Assembly (NCBI RefSeq): GCF_003991405.1
Contig: NZ_RPEN01000159.1
Coordinates: forward strand, 124,001 to 188,000
From: Pseudorhodobacter sp. E13
Lineage (GTDB): Bacteria; Pseudomonadota; Alphaproteobacteria; Rhodobacterales; Rhodobacteraceae
Length of the DNA: 64,000 bases
Direction of reading: 5' to 3'
The position numbers and the translations under genes were made by a program. Below the pieces are notes generated by a model. That model was not told the origin of the DNA. It did no database searches and was given only the letters and a program-made list of their open reading frames with translations. Shown here piece by piece: positions 8,784 through 17,775 of this stretch (the first letter of the stretch is position 1; every line of letters begins with the position of its first letter).

Positions 8784-8803
8784 GGACTGAGATCATGGAA
8801 CCG

Positions 8804-8857
8804 CCGGGGAGGGCTGCCTGCCCTCCCCGGACCCCTCCCGGGGATATTTGTGAATAG
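8804..8857 (+). repeat. Intergenic repeat element, copy 1 (hairpin plus CCCGGGGATATTTG core)
   Basis: A perfect 10-bp stem (CCGGGGAGGG, 8804-8813; CCCTCCCCGG, 8821-8830) is followed by CCCGGGGATATTTGTG and AATAG. The same arrangement occurs at 16881-16955 and 61626-61670 and in degenerate form near 59901. The stem probably terminates the upstream transcript. The next gene's ATG lies directly against this element. Confidence 0.75.
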
Positions 8858-10303
8858 ATGAATGGGGGCAAGAATTTGGGGCGCAGAGGATCAGGGTTTC
8901 TGAACACGCTTTCCGGGCGGTTCCTGATGCTGACCGTTGCCTTTGTCATGCTGGCGGAAGTTCTGATTTTCGTGCCCTCTATTGCGCGGTTTCGGGAGGA
9001 CTATTTGCTCTTGCGGCTGGAGAAGGCGCAAATCGCCTCACTGGCCTTGTTGGCCACCGACGGGATGCTGAGTGCGGAATTGGAGGCGGAGCTGCTTTCG
9101 AATGCTGGCGTTTACAACGTGGTGTTGTGGCGGGACCAGATCCGGCAGCTGATCTTGTCATCACCGATGACCGAAGAAATCTCGGCTACTTATGATCTGC
9201 GCATGGCAACGCCGCTGCATCTGATGCGGGATGCTTTGGTGGTTCTGGTAGACAGTCAGGACCATGCAGTGCGGATCATTGGCAATCCGGTTCAGGATGC
9301 GGGCTCCTTGATCGAGGTGACGATGCCCACAGCCCCTTTGCGCAGGGCGATGCTGGATTACGGCTTTCGCATTCTGGTGCTGTCGGCGTTGATTTCAGCC
9401 GTAACTGCCGCACTGCTGTTTTTTGCGGTGCGCCGATTGCTGGTGCAGCCGATTGGCCGGGTGGTGCGCCACATGTCCGCCTATGCCGAAGCGCCCGAAG
9501 ATGCGCGGCGGGTCATAGCGCCGACCTCTGGTGTGGTGGAGTTGCGTAATGCCGAGGAAGCCTTGCAAAGCCTGCAAACCCAGATGACGGGCGTTTTGCG
9601 ACAAAAAGAGCGTTTGGCGCAATTGGGGTCTGCCGTTGCCAAGATCAGCCATGATTTGCGCAACATCCTGACGACAGCGCAGCTGTTTGCAGACCGGATT
9701 GAGCGGAGCGCGGACCCGGCAGTGGCGCGGATTGCGCCCAAGCTTGTCGGCTCTATCACCCGCGCGGTGTCACTCTGCGAATCGACCCTGGCCTTTGGCA
9801 AGGCAGAGGAGCCGCCGCCGCGCCTGTCGCGTCTGGCGCTGCGCCCCCTGATCGAAGAGGTGATCGAGGCCGAAGCCTTGGGGGAGCGCCCCGGCGTGGC
9901 CTGTCTGATTGATGTGCCCGTCGGGTTGAACCTGCGGGCCGACCCGGAACAGTTGTATCGTGTGCTTGCCAATCTGATGCGCAACGCCATGCAGGCGATT
10001 GAGGCCACCGGCAAGGAAGGCGTGATCGAGGTTTCGGGGGGCGAGACCGATGGCGAATGGTGGATCAAGGTGGGTGATACCGGGCCGGGCCTGCCGCCCC
10101 GCGCGCGCGATCATCTGTTCACCGCCTTTCAGGGCGGCGCGCGCAAGGGCGGCTCTGGCCTTGGTTTGGCGATTGCCTTTGAATTGGTGCGCGGCCATGG
10201 CGGGCGGCTGGAATTGATCCGGTCGGACGAGGCCGGAACGGAATTCATGATTCATCTGCCCAAAACCGATGGGCTTGCGGTGACCTTCGGCGAAAAGCAT
10301 TGA
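8858..10303 (+). CDS. Membrane sensor histidine kinase, orphan
   Basis: Encodes up to 481 residues: membrane segment 22-42, a periplasmic sensor region of about 125 residues, a second membrane segment 171-191, HAMP-like linker, H-box KISHDLRN with His265, N-box Asn376, DTGPG (407-411) and GGSGLGLA (431-438). It autophosphorylates in response to an unknown signal. No response regulator lies beside it. The ATG at 8858 falls inside an intergenic repeat, so an in-frame TTG at about codon 7, or a later site, may be the true start. Confidence 0.88.
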   Translation: MNGGKNLGRRGSGFLNTLSGRFLMLTVAFVMLAEVLIFVPSIARFREDYLLLRLEKAQIASLALLATDGMLSAELEAELLSNAGVYNVVLWRDQIRQLILSSPMTEEISATYDLRMATPLHLMRDALVVLVDSQDHAVRIIGNPVQDAGSLIEVTMPTAPLRRAMLDYGFRILVLSALISAVTAALLFFAVRRLLVQPIGRVVRHMSAYAEAPEDARRVIAPTSGVVELRNAEEALQSLQTQMTGVLRQKERLAQLGSAVAKISHDLRNILTTAQLFADRIERSADPAVARIAPKLVGSITRAVSLCESTLAFGKAEEPPPRLSRLALRPLIEEVIEAEALGERPGVACLIDVPVGLNLRADPEQLYRVLANLMRNAMQAIEATGKEGVIEVSGGETDGEWWIKVGDTGPGLPPRARDHLFTAFQGGARKGGSGLGLAIAFELVRGHGGRLELIRSDEAGTEFMIHLPKTDGLAVTFGEKH

Positions 10304-10328
10304 CCTTGTGCTTTTCCCCTCTTGCAAT
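10300..10328 (+). promoter_or_regulatory. Candidate promoter of tRNA-Arg
   Basis: TTGACC (10300-10305) and TGCAAT (10323-10328) are spaced by 17 nt and end 32 nt before the tRNA. The -35 overlaps the histidine-kinase stop codon. The -10 matches the consensus at four of six positions. Confidence 0.4.
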
Positions 10329-10360
10329 GCCCGGCGCTGGGCGTTACATCGCCCCCCAGT

Positions 10361-10437
10361 GGACCCGTAGCTCAGCTGGATAGAGCATCAGACTACGAAT
10401 CTGAGGGTCGGGCGTTCGAATCGCTCCGGGTCCGCCA
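10361..10437 (+). tRNA. tRNA-Arg (anticodon ACG)
   Basis: A 77-nt cloverleaf with CCA encoded. The acceptor arms GGACCCG and CGGGTCC pair, the D-arm contains AGCTCAGCTGGATAGAGC, and the T-arm contains GTTCGAATC. The anticodon stem TCAGA/TCTGA encloses the loop CTACGAA, giving ACG at 10395-10397 (read as inosine after editing). Confidence 0.97.
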
Positions 10438-10711
10438 TCTTCCTCTTTTTCCTGTTTTGCATGACACGCACGCGCTGTGTTGCCCTTTGCTGCGGCCAAG
10501 GCGGTTTGGGACATTCCCGTCAAGCGATGCGCTTTTCCCGGCGGTGAGCACCCCTGACCTGCGACGATATGGCCGGGGTTTCTGACGAATGCTTGAATTC
10601 CCCACGGGAATCGGGGGGCAAAGCCGCAAATCGGGGGAAAAGCCCTTGACCTTTGCGCCCCCCTATCGTTGAACCACCGCTGACCCTGAACAGGAACGGT
10701 GTTGGTCCCAG

Positions 10712-12535
10712 ATGGACGATCAGAACAAAAATCTCATCCTTGCAACCGTGCTCAGTTTCCTTGTGATTCTGGTCTGGTTTGTGCTTTTCCCACCCGAAGA
10801 GCCGGTGGTTGACCCCAACGCACCTGCGGTTGTGGCAACCACCAATGACGCCGTAACGCCCCCGGCGGCCACGGCAACGGGAGAGCCGGCAACCGCAGCC
10901 GCCCCCGCACAATCAGACGCGCCGCGCGTTGCGATTGAAACTGACCGCGTGAAGGGCTCCATTTCCTTGCTCGGTGGGCGTTTGGATGATCTGGCGCTGA
11001 AAAGCTACAAGGTCACCATCGATCCGACTTCGGATATTGTGACGCTGCTGTCGCCGATTGGCAAACCGCAACCCTACTACGCGCTGTATGGCTGGTTGCC
11101 TGCCGGTAGCCTTGGGTTTGAGGATGTTCCGGGCGCCAATACGCTTTGGTCGCAGGTCGGCACCAACACGCTGACCACCGAAACCCCGATCACGCTGCAA
11201 TGGGACAACGGCAAGGGCCTTGTGTTCCAGCGCGTGATCTCCATCGACAACCGCTATATGTTCAACGTCACGCAAAGCGTTGAAAACAACGGCACAACGC
11301 CGGTCAGCCTTGCGCCTTACGGCATTGTCGCCCGCCACGGGTTGCCCGCCGATCTGGAAGGCTTTTACCTGAGCCATGAGGGTATCGTTCTGCGCGCCGA
11401 TGGCGTTCTGGAAGAGGTCAAATATAAAGACGCGACCAAACTGCCTTTGGTGGACCGCGAAGCTGCCCTTGCCGAAGTGGTGCAGGCCAATGAAAACGGT
11501 TGGATCGGCTTTACCAGCAAATACTGGATGACCGCGCTGATCCCGGAACAGGGCAAGCCCTTTACCGCCGTGACCAAATACGCGCCCGGCGCCGATATCT
11601 ATCAGACTGAAACCCGCCAGCCCGTGATCACCGTGGCACCGGGTGCCAGCGCTGCGGCGGCCTCGCGCCTGTTTGCCGGGGCGAAGGAATGGGAAAGCCT
11701 GCGCGCCTATCAGAACGATGGCGGCGTTGGTGGCTTTATCGACGCGATCGACTGGGGTTGGTTCTTTTTCTTCACCAAGCCGATTTTCGCCGTGCTGCAT
11801 TGGCTGAACGCCCATATCGGCAACATGGGTCTGGCGATTATCGCGCTGACCTTCCTGCTGAAGGCGCTGGTGCTGCCGCTGGCCTATAAATCCTATGTCT
11901 CCATGGCACGGATGAAGGAATTGCAGCCGGAAATGGAAGCGCTGAAAGAGCGTGCCGGTGACGACAAGCAAAAGCTCCAGAAAGAAATGATGGCGCTTTA
12001 TAAAGAGAAAAAGGTCAATCCGGCGGCGGGCTGCTTGCCCATCCTGATCCAGATCCCGATCTTCTTCTCGCTTTACAAGGTGATCTTCGTCACGCTGGAA
12101 TTGCGCCACGCGCCGTTCTTTGGCTGGTTGAATGACCTGTCGGGGCCCGACAGCTCCTCGATCTTCAACCTGTTCGGCCTGCTGCCTTGGGCCGCACCCG
12201 AGCCGGGGTCAATGCTGGCGCTGATCTTCATCGGTGTGCTGCCCTTGCTGTTGGGCATCTCGATGTGGTTGCAGCAAAAGCTGAACCCGACGCCGACGGA
12301 ACCCACACAAGCGATGATCTTTGCCTGGATGCCATGGGTCTTTATGTTCATGCTGGGCAGCTTTGCCAGCGGTCTGGTGGTTTACTGGATCACCAACAAC
12401 GTGATCACCTTTACCCAGCAGTTCGCGATCATGAAAAGTCACGGCCACTCGCCGGATATCTTTGGCAACATCAAGTCCAGCTTCAAACGCAAACCGGTGG
12501 TGCAACCACCAGCCAAGAAGCAAGGCAAGAAATGA
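10712..12535 (+). CDS. yidC: Membrane protein insertase YidC
   Basis: Encodes 607 residues: N-terminal membrane anchor (about 7-25), a long Ala/Pro-rich linker, the large periplasmic beta domain, and the C-terminal insertase core with five membrane segments. The core contains a charged cytoplasmic hairpin (MARMKELQPEMEALKERAG) and NPAAGCLPILIQIPIFFSLYKV. YidC inserts and folds inner-membrane proteins alone or with SecYEG. Its stop overlaps the next gene (ATGA). The usual partner block rpmH-rnpA-yidD lies about 4.4 kb away on the other strand. Confidence 0.98.
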   Translation: MDDQNKNLILATVLSFLVILVWFVLFPPEEPVVDPNAPAVVATTNDAVTPPAATATGEPATAAAPAQSDAPRVAIETDRVKGSISLLGGRLDDLALKSYKVTIDPTSDIVTLLSPIGKPQPYYALYGWLPAGSLGFEDVPGANTLWSQVGTNTLTTETPITLQWDNGKGLVFQRVISIDNRYMFNVTQSVENNGTTPVSLAPYGIVARHGLPADLEGFYLSHEGIVLRADGVLEEVKYKDATKLPLVDREAALAEVVQANENGWIGFTSKYWMTALIPEQGKPFTAVTKYAPGADIYQTETRQPVITVAPGASAAAASRLFAGAKEWESLRAYQNDGGVGGFIDAIDWGWFFFFTKPIFAVLHWLNAHIGNMGLAIIALTFLLKALVLPLAYKSYVSMARMKELQPEMEALKERAGDDKQKLQKEMMALYKEKKVNPAAGCLPILIQIPIFFSLYKVIFVTLELRHAPFFGWLNDLSGPDSSSIFNLFGLLPWAAPEPGSMLALIFIGVLPLLLGISMWLQQKLNPTPTEPTQAMIFAWMPWVFMFMLGSFASGLVVYWITNNVITFTQQFAIMKSHGHSPDIFGNIKSSFKRKPVVQPPAKKQGKK

Positions 12536-13272
12536 CGGTTCGGCTGTCCCGAATCTGTCGCCACCCGATCAAGGCACACGGACGCGAGGATCTCGCGTCC
12601 GTTCTGCTTTCGGCGGGGGCCTGCCTGCCCGGTGATCGCCGCTGGGCCGTCGCGCATGAGGCTGCAAAACTGGTCGCGGGTTGGAACCCCTGCAACAATT
12701 TTCACCGGGGCGCCAAGGCACCGCAACTGATGGCGATTGAGGCAACACTGGCGGGCGACCGCGTCACGCTGCGCCACCCGAACCGACCAGACCTGACCTT
12801 TGCGCCGGATGATCCCGCCGATTTACCCGCGTTTCTGGATTGGGTCGCGCCGATTTCACCGACCGACCGCGCCCAGCCGCAGCGCATTGTCAGCGCGGGA
12901 CGCGGGATGACGGATAGCGATTTCCCGTCTGTCTCTATCCTGTCGCTTGCCTCGCTTGATGCGCTGTCAGAGCGTATGGGCACCCCGCTGTCAGCCGATC
13001 GGTTCCGCGGCAATCTGTGGCTGTCGGGCGTTGATGCCTTTGCGGAGTTTGACTGGATAGGGCGCGACCTACAAATCGGCACCGCCGTGCTGCGGATCAA
13101 AGAGCGTATAACGCGCTGCCGGGCCACCATGGCCAACCCCGAAACCGGGCAGGTCGATGCCGATACGCTGGGCAATCTACAAGCGGCTTATGGGCATCAG
13201 GATTTCGGCGTCTTTGCCGAGGTGATACAGGGTGGCAAAATCGCCTTGCAAGACGAAGGAATATTGCTGTGA
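12532..13272 (+). CDS. MOSC-domain protein
   Basis: Encodes 246 residues from the ATG that overlaps the yidC stop (ATGA). An N-terminal MOSC beta-barrel part (RICRHPIKAHG) is followed by the core, with the conserved cysteine Cys196 in ITRCRATMANPETG. MOSC proteins carry sulfur, or bind molybdenum cofactor and reduce N-hydroxylated compounds; the substrate is not deducible. It overlaps the next gene by 4 nt, so yidC-MOSC-yihA is one coupled unit. Confidence 0.9.
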   Translation: MTVRLSRICRHPIKAHGREDLASVLLSAGACLPGDRRWAVAHEAAKLVAGWNPCNNFHRGAKAPQLMAIEATLAGDRVTLRHPNRPDLTFAPDDPADLPAFLDWVAPISPTDRAQPQRIVSAGRGMTDSDFPSVSILSLASLDALSERMGTPLSADRFRGNLWLSGVDAFAEFDWIGRDLQIGTAVLRIKERITRCRATMANPETGQVDADTLGNLQAAYGHQDFGVFAEVIQGGKIALQDEGILL

Positions 13273-13922
13273 CCCCGCTTCCCTTCCCCATCGCTGAAGA
13301 ACCGGAATTCGCCGCGCGCGAGGCAGGGCGATTGCTGTTTGCAGGCCCGGTGGATTTTGTCAAAGGCGTGGTGGCCATGTCTGGCATGCCCCCCGCAGAC
13401 CGGATCGAAGTGTGCTTTGCAGGGCGCTCCAACGTCGGAAAATCCAGCCTGATCAACGCGCTGACAGGCCGCAAAAACCTTGCACGCGCCTCCAACACAC
13501 CGGGCCGCACGCAGGAAATCAACTATTTCGCCTTGGGCGCCGAACGCTATCTGGTCGACTTGCCCGGCTATGGCTATGCCGAGGCCCCGGTGGCCGCTGT
13601 TGCCAAATGGCAGGCGCTGCTGAAAAGCTACCTGTCCGGCCGCCAAACCCTGCGCCGCGCCTTTGTGCTGATCGACGCGCGGCATGGCGTGAAAGTGGTG
13701 GACGAAGAGATCATGGACCTGCTGGATCGTTCCGCCGTGACCTTCCAAGCCGTGATGACCAAGGCCGACAAGATCGGCAAGGCCGAGTTGGAAAAGAACA
13801 TCGACCAAACCCGCGCCGCGCTGTCCAAACATCCGGCCGCGTTTCCGGAATTGATCGTCACATCCTCTGAAAAAGGGCTTGGGATCGAGACATTGCGCGC
13901 GACCATCGCAACTTTGGAGTAA
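13269..13922 (+). CDS. yihA: Ribosome biogenesis GTPase YihA/YsxC
   Basis: Encodes 217 residues starting at GTG overlapping the MOSC stop. The G1 motif GRSNVGKS (52-59), a TPGRT switch, DLPGYGYAEA (G3) and TKADK (G4) are present. YihA acts in 50S subunit assembly. Length and motif order fit the family. Confidence 0.96.
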   Translation: MTPLPFPIAEEPEFAAREAGRLLFAGPVDFVKGVVAMSGMPPADRIEVCFAGRSNVGKSSLINALTGRKNLARASNTPGRTQEINYFALGAERYLVDLPGYGYAEAPVAAVAKWQALLKSYLSGRQTLRRAFVLIDARHGVKVVDEEIMDLLDRSAVTFQAVMTKADKIGKAELEKNIDQTRAALSKHPAAFPELIVTSSEKGLGIETLRATIATLE

Positions 13923-13961
13923 CCCGCGCGGGCTGCTGGCCTTTTGGTGAACGCGCAAGTG

Positions 13962-14693
13962 TCAGACGTGCTGCGCGCCATTCACCTCAATCTCGGTGCC
14001 TGAAATATAGCTCGACTGCGGGGAGCACAGGAACCAGATCGCATCTGCCACTTCGCGCGGCTGCCCCAAACGGCGCATCGGCAGGGTTTCCACGATCTTC
14101 TCGGTTCCGGGGGACAGAATCGCCGTCTCCACCTCGCCCGGCGCAATCGCATTGACGCGCACGCCAAGCGGGCCGAAATCATGTGCCATTTCCCGCGTCA
14201 GCGCCGCCAAAGCCGCCTTGGACGTAGCATAGGCGGCCCCTGCAAAGGGATGCACGCGCACCCCCGCAATGGAGGTCACATTCACCACAGCGCCTTGCGC
14301 CGCCACCAGTTCCGCCTGCAAACCCCGCGCCAGAATGACCGAAGCAAAGAAGTTCACATGAAACACCTGCCCCCATGTCCGCAAATCCGTCTCCAAGGTA
14401 TTCAGCCGCTTTCCCCCCTCGCCCTTGGGCGAAATCCCCGCATTATTTACCAGCGCATCCAACCGTCCATCAACTTTTTCACGAATAGTCTCAATCGCTT
14501 GAATGGTCTTGTTCGGGTCGGCCAGATCAATCTGGATATGGTTATCCTCGCCCCCCGGCCAAGGGCAACGCGGATCAAACGGCTGGCGCGAGCAGGTCAG
14601 CACCCGCCACCCCTCGGCTGAAAACCGTTTGACCGTTGCATGCCCGATACCCCGGCTTGCCCCCGTCAATACCAGCGTCTTTGGCTTTTCCAT
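13962..14693 (-). CDS. SDR family NAD(P)-dependent oxidoreductase
   Basis: Encodes 243 residues from the ATG at 14693. Classical SDR motifs are present: TGASRGIG (10-17), NNAG (83-86), catalytic Ser141, and Tyr155/Lys159 in YATSK. The C-terminal ISGTEIEVNGAQHV resembles 3-ketoacyl reductase-like enzymes, but the substrate is unknown. It stands alone, convergent with yihA and divergent from argB. Confidence 0.9.
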   Translation of the reverse strand: MEKPKTLVLTGASRGIGHATVKRFSAEGWRVLTCSRQPFDPRCPWPGGEDNHIQIDLADPNKTIQAIETIREKVDGRLDALVNNAGISPKGEGGKRLNTLETDLRTWGQVFHVNFFASVILARGLQAELVAAQGAVVNVTSIAGVRVHPFAGAAYATSKAALAALTREMAHDFGPLGVRVNAIAPGEVETAILSPGTEKIVETLPMRRLGQPREVADAIWFLCSPQSSYISGTEIEVNGAQHV

Positions 14694-14820
14694 CCTTGCG
14701 ACCCTTCCTGAACCCCGTGGCCACCCTACGCTTCTGCCTCGCCAGCGCAAGCGCCACTGCTGACCCTTGGCATAGGCGGCCAAAGCCGTTACCAAATAAG
14801 GAAAGCACAGGACCTCACAC

Positions 14821-15720
14821 ATGAAAAAGCAGCTAGCCAATATGCGCGATTCGATTGCCACCGCCCGGACCCTGAACGAAGCCCTGCCCTATTTGCAGCG
14901 CTATTCCGGCGCGATTGTCGTTGTGAAATTTGGCGGCAACGCCATGGGCGACAATGAGGCGATGGAAGAATTCGCCCAAGACATCGTCTTGATGCGGCAG
15001 GTCGGGGTGAACCCGGTTGTCGTGCATGGCGGCGGGCCGATGATCAACAGCCTCTTGGGCAAGCTGGGCATCAAATCCGAATTCGTGCGCGGCAAACGCG
15101 TCACCGATGCCGCCACGGTTGAAGTGGTGGAAATGGTGCTCTCGGGCCTTGTGAACAAGCGTATCGTGCAGGCGATCAATGATGCCGGGGGCCGCGCTGT
15201 TGGCATTTCCGGCAAGGACGATGACCTGATGGTCTGTGATTATGACGACCCAGAGCTGGGCTTTGTCGGCCGCCCGCGCGATATGCGGGTGCAAGTTCTG
15301 CGCGATATGTTCAACGCTGGTATCATTCCGGTCGTGGCGCCCGTTGCCCCCGGCGACAATGGTGAAACCTTCAACGTGAACGGCGATACCGCAGCCGGGG
15401 CCATTGCAGGCGCGCTGAAAGCAGATCGCTTGCTGCTGCTGACCGATGTGTCGGGCGTAAAGAATGCCGAAGGCGAAGTGATCACCCAGCTGACCCCGGA
15501 AGAAGTGCGCGAATTGACCGAAAAAGGCGTCATTGCAGGGGGCATGATCCCGAAAACGGAAACCGCATTGATGGCAATTGAACAAGGCGTGCGCGCGGTG
15601 GTCATTCTTGATGGTCGTATCCAGAACGCCTGCTTGCTGGAACTCTTTACCGACCATGGCGCAGGCTCGCTCATCCGCTCTGCCACCGTTGAGCCGCGCG
15701 TGAAACCCCGCGAGGAATGA
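14821..15720 (+). CDS. argB: Acetylglutamate kinase
   Basis: Encodes 299 residues of the amino-acid kinase fold: VVKFGGNAM near the N-terminus binds [15 protein letters not shown] is the acetylglutamate loop, and the C-terminal GGMIPK segment is present. It phosphorylates N-acetylglutamate in arginine synthesis. The N-terminal helix ([18 protein letters not shown]) is typical of arginine-inhibited hexameric forms. It overlaps the next gene by 4 nt. Confidence 0.97.
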   Translation: MKKQLANMRDSIATARTLNEALPYLQRYSGAIVVVKFGGNAMGDNEAMEEFAQDIVLMRQVGVNPVVVHGGGPMINSLLGKLGIKSEFVRGKRVTDAATVEVVEMVLSGLVNKRIVQAINDAGGRAVGISGKDDDLMVCDYDDPELGFVGRPRDMRVQVLRDMFNAGIIPVVAPVAPGDNGETFNVNGDTAAGAIAGALKADRLLLLTDVSGVKNAEGEVITQLTPEEVRELTEKGVIAGGMIPKTETALMAIEQGVRAVVILDGRIQNACLLELFTDHGAGSLIRSATVEPRVKPREE

Positions 15721-16370
15721 CCGCCCTTTCCGCGATTGAAACCCGCCTGCGGCCGCATTCTCTGGCCGTCATGGGCGGGTTTCACGCAAAGGATGATCCG
15801 GCCTTGCCGGAAGGCTGCAAGACCCTGCTGCTGATCGGCCCGGCAGAACCGGGCTTTTGGCCCCATTTCACCCGACAGCCTGAATGGCGCGACGGCCAGC
15901 CAGACCCGATGGACCGCTGGTCCCAACGCGTCTTGACGGCGCTTGCCACAGGGCTCGGGGCAACTGCGGTTTTCCCCTTTGGCGGCCCGCCGTGGCACCC
16001 GTTCTACCAATGGGCGCTGCGCTCAGGCGCGGCATGGGAAAGCCCGCTGCGCCTGCTGGTGCATGCACAGATGGGGCTTTTCGCCTCCTATCGCGGGGCC
16101 TTGGCACTGCCGCAACGCATCGCCTTGCCTGCGCCGCCCGCCAAACCCTGCGATAGTTGCCCAGACAAACCCTGCCTGACAGCCTGCCCAGTGCAGGCGC
16201 TTGGAGCAGACGGCTACAACCTGCCCGCCTGTCACGGCTTTCTGGATCAGGACGCCGGACAAGATTGCATGAATATGGGCTGTGCTGCGCGCCGCGCTTG
16301 CCCCCTGTCCCTTGCCTATGCAAGACTACCCGAACAGTCGGCCTATCACATGAGGCAGTTTCACAAATGA
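15717..16370 (+). CDS. 4Fe-4S cluster protein, ferredoxin-like
   Basis: Encodes 217 residues, overlapping argB by 4 nt. Cysteines are concentrated in the C-terminal third: [14 protein letters not shown], spaced C-x2-C-x4-C-x3-CP, then four further cysteines ending in CPLS. This suggests one or two Fe-S clusters, reminiscent of the ferredoxin part of epoxyqueuosine reductase, but the catalytic domain of QueG is missing. It is probably a redox protein of unknown partner. No signal peptide is visible. Confidence 0.75.
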   Translation: MTALSAIETRLRPHSLAVMGGFHAKDDPALPEGCKTLLLIGPAEPGFWPHFTRQPEWRDGQPDPMDRWSQRVLTALATGLGATAVFPFGGPPWHPFYQWALRSGAAWESPLRLLVHAQMGLFASYRGALALPQRIALPAPPAKPCDSCPDKPCLTACPVQALGADGYNLPACHGFLDQDAGQDCMNMGCAARRACPLSLAYARLPEQSAYHMRQFHK

Positions 16371-16873
16371 CCAAACGTCTGATCCTTACCCGTCATGCCA
16401 AGTCCAGTTGGGATGACCCTTTGACCCCCGATCACGACCGCCCCCTGAATGAGCGGGGCAAGATGGCCGCAGCCGACTTGGGCCAATGGCTTGCCTCGCG
16501 CGGATATGCCCCGGAGGAGGTGTTTTGCTCGGACGCGTTGCGCACCCGTAAAACCTTTTCAGGCATCTCCCCCGCTCTGCCCGGCTCCCCCACGCTGGAA
16601 TTGAAACCCGCGCTCTATCACGCGGGGCCTGACGTGATGCTGGCGGTGCTGCGCCATGCCAAATCCGATACGGTGATGATGATCGGCCATAACCCCGGCA
16701 TCGCGGAATTCGCGGCCCGATTGGTCACACGCGCGCCCATCAACCCTGAATTTGCACGCTACCCCACCGGGGCAACCTTGGTCGTTGATTTCATGATTGA
16801 TGATTGGAAAGATGTCACCTACGGCACAGGCGCCACGTTGGACTTCATCGTGCCCAAGGAAATCATGGCCTGA
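16367..16873 (+). CDS. SixA-like histidine phosphatase
   Basis: Encodes 168 residues from an ATG overlapping the previous stop. LTRHAKSSWDD holds the phosphate-accepting His10 with Arg9 (RHA replacing the more usual RHG, as in SixA), and IGHNPG holds the second histidine. SixA dephosphorylates histidine phosphotransfer domains; a different phosphoester substrate is possible. It forms a coupled run with argB and the Fe-S gene. Confidence 0.88.
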   Translation: MTKRLILTRHAKSSWDDPLTPDHDRPLNERGKMAAADLGQWLASRGYAPEEVFCSDALRTRKTFSGISPALPGSPTLELKPALYHAGPDVMLAVLRHAKSDTVMMIGHNPGIAEFAARLVTRAPINPEFARYPTGATLVVDFMIDDWKDVTYGTGATLDFIVPKEIMA

Positions 16874-16880
16874 CCGCGCT

Positions 16881-16955
16881 TTCTTTTCGGCACAAATATC
16901 CCGGGGGGTGAATTTGCCGCAAGGCAAAGAGGGGGGCAGCGCCCCCCTCCTTCGT
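16881..16955 (-). repeat. Intergenic repeat element, copy 2
   Basis: Read on the minus strand: GGGGGGCGCTGCCCCCC hairpin, then a second small palindrome (TTTGCCTTGCGGCAAA), then CCCCCCGGGATATTTGTG followed by an A/G-rich tail. It fills the space between two convergent genes and probably ends the transporter operon. Confidence 0.8.
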
Positions 16956-16972
16956 TTCAGAACCTCAAAAGA

Positions 16973-17764
16973 TCAATGGCCCAGAATCTGGCTCAGGAAC
17001 AGTTTAGTCCGATCCGATTGCGGGTTGTTGAAGAAGTCATGCGGGTTGTTCTGCTCCACGATCTGGCCCTGATCCATGAAGATCACGCGGTTTGCCACGG
17101 CTTGTGCAAACCCCATTTCATGCGTCACGCAGAGCATGGTCATGCCCTCTTCCGCCAGTTCGATCATGGTATCCAGAACTTCCTTGATCATCTCGGGGTC
17201 CAGCGCCGAGGTCGGCTCATCGAACAGCATGATCCGCGGCTTCATGCACAAAGACCGCGCAATCGCCACGCGCTGCTGCTGCCCGCCCGACAATTGCCCC
17301 GGATATTTATGCGCCTGCTCCGGGATCTTGACCTTGTTGAGGTAATGCATCGCCACCTCTTCGGCCTCTTTCTTCGGGGTCTTGCGCACCCAGATCGGGG
17401 CCAGCGTCAGGTTCTCCAGAATGGTCAGATGCGGGAAAAGATTGAAGTGCTGAAACACCATCCCCACTTCTGACCGCACCTTGTCGATGTTCTTGAGGTC
17501 CGAGGTCAACTCGGTCCCGTCCACAATGATCTGGCCGGCCTGATGCTCCTCCAACCGGTTGATACAGCGGATCAGCGTCGATTTGCCAGACCCGGAGGGG
17601 CCTGCGATAACAATACGCTCCCCCCGGTTTACGGTCAGATCAATGTCGCGCAGCACATGGAATGTGCCATACCACTTGTTCATGTTGGAAATCTGGATCG
17701 CGACCTCGTCGCTCACCTGCATGTGACTACGGTCTACTTTACGGTCTGCCATGGCTTCGGTCAT
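16973..17764 (-). CDS. aapP: Polar amino-acid ABC transporter, ATP-binding protein AapP/BztD
   Basis: Encodes 263 residues: Walker [11 protein letters not shown]-loop, signature LSGGQQQR, Walker [12 protein letters not shown] and a switch histidine (VTHEMG). It is the last gene of a four-gene set coding for binding protein, two large permeases and ATPase, as in Rhizobium aapJQMP and Rhodobacter bztABCD, which import glutamate, glutamine, aspartate and asparagine. Confidence 0.95.
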   Translation of the reverse strand: MTEAMADRKVDRSHMQVSDEVAIQISNMNKWYGTFHVLRDIDLTVNRGERIVIAGPSGSGKSTLIRCINRLEEHQAGQIIVDGTELTSDLKNIDKVRSEVGMVFQHFNLFPHLTILENLTLAPIWVRKTPKKEAEEVAMHYLNKVKIPEQAHKYPGQLSGGQQQRVAIARSLCMKPRIMLFDEPTSALDPEMIKEVLDTMIELAEEGMTMLCVTHEMGFAQAVANRVIFMDQGQIVEQNNPHDFFNNPQSDRTKLFLSQILGH

Positions 17765-17775
17765 AGCGGTCTCCC

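Noticed and set aside
10361-10437. tRNA-Arg as an integration site for the neighbouring genes
   Set aside because: I found no second copy of the tRNA 3' end downstream and no integrase gene in the window.
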